A stretch of 64,000 nucleotides of DNA from Lentisphaerota bacterium (lineage in GTDB: Bacteria; Verrucomicrobiota; Kiritimatiellia; UBA8416; JAUUYL01), in contig JAUUYL010000002.1 in assembly GCA_030590485.1 (NCBI GenBank), positions 1 through 64,000 of the forward strand, given 5' to 3'. The notes beneath the pieces were generated by a model, which was not told the DNA's origin, searched no databases, and was given only the letters and a program-made list of their open reading frames with translations. Made by a program: the position numbers and the translations under genes. Shown here piece by piece: positions 57,648 to 64,000 of this stretch (position 1 is its first letter; every line of letters begins with the position of its first letter).

Positions 57648-58997
57648 TTACAAATTATTTCCCGTAGCTAACTGGTATTGCGCTTGTGCGGTTTTGTAAT
57701 CCGCTAATGAACGGTAATAATTCATTTGAGCGTTCAGAAATGCGGATTGTGCGTCTAACACATCAGTGACCGAACCCTTGCCGTATGTATATCTTTCACG
57801 CTCAATTCGAAGGCTTTCCTTAGCCTGCTCAATGCTTTTTTCAGTTGCGTGAACCCGTTCATATGACGAGTTTATATTCAAATAAGCGATTTCTACATCC
57901 AGTTGAACTTGGAGTTCGATTTGGCGTAACTTTTCCAGCGCGACGGAGTGAACGGCTTTCTCTTCTCTGATTTTTGCACTTATATATCCGCCGGAAAATA
58001 TTGGAAGATTCACTTCAAGCATCACGCTACCTGTCTCATTGTTCAGCTCGGGTTCGTGCGCATCCCATTCGTTTCCAATTGCACCTTTCAGAGCGACTGA
58101 AGGGCTGCGCAAACCATATACGGCCTTCACTTTTCTTGCTTTTGATTGCAGAACAGCTTTCACCTCCAGATAATCGGAGCGGACCGCTAGCGCCCTCTTT
58201 AATCCCTGCTCCATGTTGGGAACCGTTTCTTTGATGAATTCAAGCTGACCAGTGACCTTTGGGTTCTCGCCGACAACATAAGGCGCACCCATCAGGTTAT
58301 TTAATAAACGGTTTTGAATTGCGAGAACATTCTTTTCCTGCGTCAAGCGTTGCTTCAAATCGCTTAATCTAACTTCTGTTCGCAGCAGATCTACTCGCGC
58401 TGCTTTTTTGGCATGGATCAACTCAATAATTCGCTTATGGTGTCCCTCTAATGCTTCTTGCGAGAATTCGAAAGCTTCGAGGGTGTGACGCTGCGCCAAG
58501 ATGCTGTAAAAAATGCTGGTCACATCAAAGACCAGCTCTTCTCGGCTTCGTGTGAAACGGTATTCTGCAGCATCATGCAATAATGCTGCCGCACGAGATT
58601 CGTTGATCAACCGACCGCCAGTGAAAAGCTGCATTTGGACTATGACTTCGCTCGCAAGAGGTTGGTCGGTAAATTGAAGGGTATCTCCTGCCCCCGGCCG
58701 ACGAGGTGTAATTAATCGGTCATCACGATATTGTGTAATAGAACCGTTTAGATTCATCTGAGGAAGACGTGAACTCACTGCCAAATTGTGACGAGCATCC
58801 GCGGCACCGACCTCAAAATAACGGGCAGAGAGTCCAGGGTTATTTACCAATGCGATTTCAATTACGTTATGAAGCGTTAACGTGCTTGGAGGTTGCTCGA
58901 GGGCGGCAGACCTACTTACGCCGACAAGAAGATAGCTAATCACCAGAAAAGAGATCGCGCAATGCCTTTGAAATCGTGCATAACTGTAAGGTTTCAT
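57648..58997 (-). CDS. TolC-family outer membrane efflux protein
   Basis: LTLHNVIEIALVNNPGL...YTYGKGSVTDVLDAQSAFLNAQMNYYRSLADYKTAQAQYQLATG. Confidence 0.93.
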   Translation of the reverse strand: MKPYSYARFQRHCAISFLVISYLLVGVSRSAALEQPPSTLTLHNVIEIALVNNPGLSARYFEVGAADARHNLAVSSRLPQMNLNGSITQYRDDRLITPRRPGAGDTLQFTDQPLASEVIVQMQLFTGGRLINESRAAALLHDAAEYRFTRSREELVFDVTSIFYSILAQRHTLEAFEFSQEALEGHHKRIIELIHAKKAARVDLLRTEVRLSDLKQRLTQEKNVLAIQNRLLNNLMGAPYVVGENPKVTGQLEFIKETVPNMEQGLKRALAVRSDYLEVKAVLQSKARKVKAVYGLRSPSVALKGAIGNEWDAHEPELNNETGSVMLEVNLPIFSGGYISAKIREEKAVHSVALEKLRQIELQVQLDVEIAYLNINSSYERVHATEKSIEQAKESLRIERERYTYGKGSVTDVLDAQSAFLNAQMNYYRSLADYKTAQAQYQLATGNNL

Positions 58998-59010
58998 GAC
59001 AAATTCCTTC

Positions 59011-59331
59011 CTAAAGATTACACTCAATCGCCGCACTTAATATGTCTTCCTGCTGGACGCCGACAAACTGCTCCACCACCTCGCCATCCTTAAATATGAT
59101 TATAGTCGGTATTGAACGCACACCATACTCTGCCGCTACAGGTTGAGCTTCATCAACATTGACTTTTGCCACCTTCGCTCGATCTTCAATCTTCTCAGCC
59201 ACCTGCTCCACAATAGGACCCTGCATCATGCACGGCCCACACCAAGGTGCCCAAAAGTCAACCAGCGTCACGCCAGAACCAATCGTCTCCGCAAAATCCG
59301 CATCCGTTAGATTCAACACTTTATCAGTCAT
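59011..59331 (-). CDS. trxA: Thioredoxin
   Basis: VTLVDFWAPWCGPCMMQGPIVEQVAEKI...YGVRSIPTIIIFKDGEVVEQFVG. Confidence 0.96.
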   Translation of the reverse strand: MTDKVLNLTDADFAETIGSGVTLVDFWAPWCGPCMMQGPIVEQVAEKIEDRAKVAKVNVDEAQPVAAEYGVRSIPTIIIFKDGEVVEQFVGVQQEDILSAAIECNL

Positions 59332-59400
59332 CATTCAGCCTCCTTCTTTATTACGACCTACAATATTCTTTAAATCCTCTTTCATCTCTGCCAATGCTAA

Positions 59401-59416
59401 CGCAAGCTTTATGCCA
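59401..59416 (-). promoter_or_regulatory. Sigma54-like promoter of trxA cluster
   Basis: TGGCATAAAGCTTGCG, 70 bp upstream of the trxA ATG. Confidence 0.6.
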
Positions 59417-59551
59417 ACTGCCAAAACCATTGACAATATTGGGATCAGCAAAACTATAAAACATAGAAATATGCCTGATATGACAGACTTAAAAAATATT
59501 CAGATTTAATAACAGTCCGAGGAAACCGTCATAACCCAATCCCAGAATCGG

Positions 59552-59598
59552 TGTTGCATGCAACATGACCTGATGTTGCGTGCAATGCACGCGCAACA
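59552..59598. promoter_or_regulatory. UAS cluster: TGTTGCATGCAACA perfect palindrome plus TGTTGCGTGCAATGCACGCGCAACA
   Basis: Repeated TTGC(A/G)TGCAA dyads about 140-180 bp upstream of the sigma54-like promoter and beside an EBP gene. Confidence 0.6.
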
Positions 59599-59708
59599 GT
59601 TATGCAACGATTATGATTCCTGACAAATTAAGGAGGATTCGGTGTTTGGGGCACGCAATAAAAACAATGATGACAAGGCAATATTTAAACGGGAACCACA
59701 GACAAAGC

Positions 59709-61088
59709 CTACTTGATTCCGTAACGCTTCATTTTGCGATAGAGTGTGCTGGGATTAATGCCAAGCTGTTTGGCTGCCGCCGTTCTGTTGGCAACGTTGT
59801 CTTCAAGCGCATCACGAATAGCTCTCTTTCCAATCTCATCAAGCGAAAGAGAGCCTTTGCCAGACTCATGCAGTACCCCATATGCAAGCTCTTTAGGCAT
59901 ATGATGGAGGTGTATAACAGATTCTTTACAGAGAACAAACGCATGCTGAAGCAGATTTTCCAATTCTCGAATATTTCCCGGGAAATCATGCCTCATGATT
60001 GCACCCATCACAGAATCATCAATAGCTTCTATGCTCTTTCCTGTCTCCGCATTTAAACGATTCCTGAAATGTTCAACAAGAAGAGGCATATCACAACGCC
60101 GCTCCCGCAGAGGTGGCAACTCAAGCCGTAAAACATTCAACCTATAGTAAAGATCCTCTCTGAATGACCCGTCATACACCTTCTCAAGAAGACGCTGATT
60201 CGTCGCTGCAACTATTCTAACATCACTCCGCACAGCCTCTGTCCCACCAAGAGGTTCATATGTCTTCTCCTGAAGAACCCTCAACAAACGAACCTGCAAA
60301 GCAGGGGAAATATCACCTATCTCATCAAGAAATAACGTTCCGCCTTTTGCCAGATCAAAACGGCCTGGCTTATCGCGCTTGGCATCCGTAAAAGCCCCTT
60401 TCTTGTACCCAAAGAGCTCCGACTCCAGCAATGCGTCAGGAAGAGCGCCACAATTCACTGCAACAAACGGCTTGTCTTTTCTTTGCCCAAGATTATGTAT
60501 TGCCCTGGCAAAAAGCTCCTTGCCTGTGCCACTTTCACCCTCAATCAGAACACTTACGTTGGAACCCGCTATATCCGGCAAAATAGCAAACAACTCATGC
60601 ATCTTGGAATTCCGACTCACAATGTCCTGAAACGTATAAGACTTCTTGATCTCTTTGCGCAATTCCTCTTCCGCGCTCAAATCACGAAACGACTCCACGC
60701 CGCCAATGATACGCCCATCCACATCACACAAACACGCCGCACTGATACTGACAAGCAAAGAACGCCCCGACCTATCCAAAATCTCAACTGGCTTATTGAT
60801 AACCTGCTTGCCTCTTTTCCTGACATGCTCAAGAGTACATGCAGAACCACAATGAGCCGTCTTAAACACATCATAACAAAATTGACCTACCGCCTCCTGC
60901 TCAGAAAAACCAGTTATCCGCTCTGCCGCTTGATTAAAAAATGTTATACGCTTATCACAATCAACCGTAAACACACCATCGGCAACACAGTTCAGTATCG
61001 TCTCCAACTGCTCCCTCCGAATCTGACCCAAACGGTTTTTTAATTGTTTCTTAACAGCCATAACCATAAACACTATTGCAATTTGCAC
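59709..61088 (-). CDS. PAS-domain sigma54-dependent transcriptional activator
   Basis: [58 protein letters not shown] (variant of GAFTGA); [13 protein letters not shown]; Fis HTH. Confidence 0.96.
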   Translation of the reverse strand: MQIAIVFMVMAVKKQLKNRLGQIRREQLETILNCVADGVFTVDCDKRITFFNQAAERITGFSEQEAVGQFCYDVFKTAHCGSACTLEHVRKRGKQVINKPVEILDRSGRSLLVSISAACLCDVDGRIIGGVESFRDLSAEEELRKEIKKSYTFQDIVSRNSKMHELFAILPDIAGSNVSVLIEGESGTGKELFARAIHNLGQRKDKPFVAVNCGALPDALLESELFGYKKGAFTDAKRDKPGRFDLAKGGTLFLDEIGDISPALQVRLLRVLQEKTYEPLGGTEAVRSDVRIVAATNQRLLEKVYDGSFREDLYYRLNVLRLELPPLRERRCDMPLLVEHFRNRLNAETGKSIEAIDDSVMGAIMRHDFPGNIRELENLLQHAFVLCKESVIHLHHMPKELAYGVLHESGKGSLSLDEIGKRAIRDALEDNVANRTAAAKQLGINPSTLYRKMKRYGIK

Positions 61089-61233
61089 GATATGTCAAAT
61101 TGCAAGATACTTTTGAAGAGAAAGCCCTTGCCATAATTTTTTAAGTACATAGTATCTAAAGTTCAAAGAATATAGCGAGACGCCGAATGGACCAAGTGTA
61201 AAATAGAGCAAATGATTAGGTAACATCAGACAA

Positions 61234-63108
61234 TCAGGCAAATTCAATCCGAAAACTGCAAACACCGTCAGCCGGCCTGCTGGTGACCTTAAACTCACTC
61301 CTGTTGAACACAGCCTGCATAGGCTTATTATCAAGCAACACTTCTGCCGTAAATCCACTTATGCCATTACGCTTGGCAATAACAGCCAGATGCTTGAAAA
61401 GGAATGTTCCTATACCATGATTCTGCCAGCCGTCCTTAACAGTAAACGCGACTTCAGCCATGTTTGTGGTCTTATCAAGATAGTACCTTCCGACAGCAAT
61501 AATATCATCACCATGCGGCTCCGGAACCGTACCGATAATCGCTATATCCGAACGATGATCTATAAAGACAAAATCCTTGATCTGCCTCCGCGGCACATGC
61601 TTCACATGAGACATGAAACGATAATACCTGGTTTCCTCCGAGAGCTGGTTGAAAAGATCTTTCAACCCCGACTCATCAGTAGGATGCATTGGTCTAAAAT
61701 TCACCTGCGTTCCGTCATGAAGAACATGCGCTGTCTTGAAATCGGGAGGACCAATCACCATCTTACCTACAACTTCATTGTAATCCGGACTGAGTAGCTT
61801 GGCTTCGACAGCATCCTTGGCCAACTGCGCCCTGAAATCAGGATGAGCTATACTAATCAAGGCAATTGCCCTCTCTTGCACACTCTTGCCGTGCAAATAT
61901 GCCACACCATATTCAGTCACTACATAATGCACATCACCACGCGTAGTAACAACACCAGCACCCGGAGTCAATTGAGTGCTAATCCTGGAGACAGTTCCTT
62001 TCTTAGCGGTCGATGGCAAAGCAATAATAGCCTTACCACCCTTTGAAGCCGCAGCGCCACGATTAAAGTCTACCTGACCTCCTATACCCGAATAAAAACT
62101 TGCCCCCAGCGAGTCAGCACAAACCTGACCTGTCAGATCCACTTCCAGAGCCACATTGATAGCGACCTGCTTGTGCTGACGACTTATCACATAAGGATCA
62201 TTAACATACTCTGTAGGATTAAAAGAAAAGAGCGGGTTGTTATCCACATAATCATAAAGCTTCTTTGTTCCCATACAAAAACTGGCCACGATCTTACCAG
62301 AATCCCGAGTCTTCAACTTGCCCGTAACAGCACCTGCCTCTATCAGATCAATGATCGAATCTGTGAACATCTCCGTATGAATTCCTAGATCTTTCTTTTC
62401 CTTCAAATACTCCATTACGGCCTGAGGAATGGCACCAATTCCAAATTCCACAGTAGACTCATCCTCTATAAGAGCAGCAATATATTCGCCTATCTGCCTG
62501 ATGTCATCAGTCGGCTCAAATGGAAGCACCTCGATCAACGGCATGTCTATTGGCACCAGAATATCAATATCATAAACATCAATAAAACTGTTACCCAGCG
62601 TCTTTGGCATCTGAGGATTGACTTGAGCAATTACCAGACTTGCGTTTTCCGCAGCACTTTTGACTATATCTATTGAAACACCAAGACTACACAGCCCACG
62701 CTCATCGGGAGGCGAAACATGAATCAACGCAACGTCCAATGGAAGTTGCCCGGAAGAAAACAAGCCCGGTATGTCCGACAGAAATATCGGCGTATAGTCA
62801 CCAAATCCCTGCTGAATTATATCGCGAACATTCTTTGAAATGAAAAAGCTGTTTACACGAAAATTCTCTACCAATTCTCGAGCCGCATATGGAGCATCGC
62901 CCTGAGTAAGCAAGTGGACGATCTCTGTGTCGGAAAGCTCACTTTTCTTGGCTACCAATGCTTTGATCAGCTCTTCAGGCTGAGCGCAACCAGTAGCTAC
63001 AAACACCCTCTGACCGGCAACTATGTTCTTTACGGCTTCCTGAGGCGTCGCGATCATATCCTGATACTTACTCTGCCACTCCGCATCATATGTCAGTTTT
63101 TTACTCAT
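61234..63108 (-). CDS. Acetyl-CoA hydrolase/transferase-family protein fused to C-terminal GNAT domain
   Basis: CoA-transferase motifs (GIGAIPQAVMEYL; VNRGA-like VDFNRGAAASKGGKAIIALPST; HYVVTEYGVAYLHGKSVQERA) then GNAT VAFTVKDGWQNHGIGTFLFKHLAVIAKRNG. Confidence 0.93.
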   Translation of the reverse strand: MSKKLTYDAEWQSKYQDMIATPQEAVKNIVAGQRVFVATGCAQPEELIKALVAKKSELSDTEIVHLLTQGDAPYAARELVENFRVNSFFISKNVRDIIQQGFGDYTPIFLSDIPGLFSSGQLPLDVALIHVSPPDERGLCSLGVSIDIVKSAAENASLVIAQVNPQMPKTLGNSFIDVYDIDILVPIDMPLIEVLPFEPTDDIRQIGEYIAALIEDESTVEFGIGAIPQAVMEYLKEKKDLGIHTEMFTDSIIDLIEAGAVTGKLKTRDSGKIVASFCMGTKKLYDYVDNNPLFSFNPTEYVNDPYVISRQHKQVAINVALEVDLTGQVCADSLGASFYSGIGGQVDFNRGAAASKGGKAIIALPSTAKKGTVSRISTQLTPGAGVVTTRGDVHYVVTEYGVAYLHGKSVQERAIALISIAHPDFRAQLAKDAVEAKLLSPDYNEVVGKMVIGPPDFKTAHVLHDGTQVNFRPMHPTDESGLKDLFNQLSEETRYYRFMSHVKHVPRRQIKDFVFIDHRSDIAIIGTVPEPHGDDIIAVGRYYLDKTTNMAEVAFTVKDGWQNHGIGTFLFKHLAVIAKRNGISGFTAEVLLDNKPMQAVFNRSEFKVTSRPADGVCSFRIEFA

Positions 63109-64000
63109 GATAAATCCCCCGAAAGTGTAAAGCGCGCATCCGCAGCTACCGAATCTTCACCAGGCTGGCCCACAATAAAAGGATTAATGTCCATTTCCTG
63201 AATCTCCGGGAAATCAGTAACCAGCTGACTGATCCGCTGGAGCGCAGTTGCCAGCGCCTTTATATCAACGCGGCCTTGCCCTCTTGCACCCTCGAGAAGA
63301 GCATACGACTTCGTGCTCTCCAGCATTTGCATCGCCTCGACCTCCGTAATTGGTGCAATGTGAAAAGTCACATCCTTCATGATCTCGACAAATATACCGC
63401 CCAGTCCGAACATTAACATCGGCCCAAACTGCGGATCACGCGTCATGCCAAGAATGACTTCCCTACCCCTCTTACACATCTTTTCTAGATAAACACCCTC
63501 ATCCAGATTGGCACCAGGCACATTTTCGCTTATACGCATCATCATCAGATCAAAAGCATCACGCACTGCATTTGCAGAATCAAGGTTCAGCTTCACCCCG
63601 CCCATATCGGATTTATGAATAATATCAGGTGACGAGATCTTCATTGCCAACGGATACCCTATTCTCTTGGCAACATCAACTGCCTCGTCAGCGGTACAGG
63701 CCAAATGTCCCTCAGGAACATTAAAACCATAAGCTCTTAAGATATCCTTTGCTGGCGCCTCAGCAACCTGCAAACGCTTAGTCCGTACCTGCCGCTTGAT
63801 TATCCTCTTGGCGCGACGCCTGTTAACCAGAAATCGAGTCAGGACTCTTGGCGGTCTTTTCAACCAGGCCGCATAATCCACCATTGCCTTCAAGGCAGCG
63901 ACCGCCCTTTCCGGCGAAGGATAATCAGGCAGATTCAGCGACATTAATACATCACGCCCCTTTGAAACATCAAGGCCGCCCATAAATGACACCACTATAG
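63105..64000 (-). CDS. ADP-forming acyl/acetyl-CoA synthetase, C-terminal ATP-grasp part (truncated at window edge)
   Basis: AKDILRAYGFNVPEGHLACTADEAVDVAKRIGYPLAMKISSPDIIHKSDMGGVKLNL; frame still open at the edge. Confidence 0.9.
   Translation of the reverse strand, partial: IVVSFMGGLDVSKGRDVLMSLNLPDYPSPERAVAALKAMVDYAAWLKRPPRVLTRFLVNRRRAKRIIKRQVRTKRLQVAEAPAKDILRAYGFNVPEGHLACTADEAVDVAKRIGYPLAMKISSPDIIHKSDMGGVKLNLDSANAVRDAFDLMMMRISENVPGANLDEGVYLEKMCKRGREVILGMTRDPQFGPMLMFGLGGIFVEIMKDVTFHIAPITEVEAMQMLESTKSYALLEGARGQGRVDIKALATALQRISQLVTDFPEIQEMDINPFIVGQPGEDSVAADARFTLSGDLS

Noticed and set aside
59340-59500. Minus-strand open frame IFFKSVISGIFLCFIVLLIPILSMVLAVGIKLALALAEMKEDLKNIVGRNKEGG
   Set aside because: TM-like but lacks a credible start codon/SD for the full frame, and it overlaps the sigma54-like promoter of trxA.
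59642-59716. 24-aa GTG-start ORF (VFGARNKNNDDKAIFKREPQTKPT) with SD aggagg
   Set aside because: Too short to support without conservation; it overlaps the end of the regulator gene.
1-64000. CRISPR arrays, tRNA or rRNA genes, prophage
   Set aside because: No regularly spaced direct repeats, no cloverleaf or rRNA-like segments and no phage structural genes recognised by eye.

Overview
The 64 kb window carries a dense set of genes for an anaerobe's redox, oxygen and nitrosative stress defence. No rRNA, tRNA or CRISPR was seen. From left to right: the apparent 3' end of a group II intron upstream of a ferredoxin gene. A minus-strand NO-stress/methionine cluster (hcp, Fe-S protein, cupin, MetX-MetW fusion, nitrous-oxide-stimulated-promoter protein) with a divergent Crp/Fnr regulator. 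Superoxide reductases, rubrerythrin-like proteins and a 52-aa rubredoxin missing from the ORF track, in a run with dsbD, zwf, pgl and a GDT1/UPF0016-ferritin fusion. PtsI, an FprA flavoprotein and thioredoxin-domain proteins. An ArsC-PAS-sigma54 activator fusion. A porin/LolA-like/MMPL/ThiF/MoaD/TauE run. A cobalamin-riboswitch-controlled btu locus. thyX and methionine/aromatic amino acid genes. A partly decayed sigma54 operon. A 13-gene, all-minus thioredoxin/RND/OsmC/DsrE/DUF302/TrxB cluster bracketed by two PAS-sigma54 activators. A CoA-transferase-GNAT fusion and a partial acyl-CoA synthetase at the right edge. Main discoveries: (i) an ArsC-PAS-EBP fusion with a recurring TGAGACA motif next to sigma54-like promoters of superoxide reductase, rubrerythrin and a 67-aa ORF; (ii) the thioredoxin/RND cluster with sigma54-like promoter and dyad UAS; (iii) the GDT1-ferritin fusion; (iv) a 126-bp inverted repeat (2 mismatches) bounding a 23.5-kb block; (v) pseudogenes of nifX-like, trmO-like and RAYT-like genes. 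All assignments are by eye; no database search was run.
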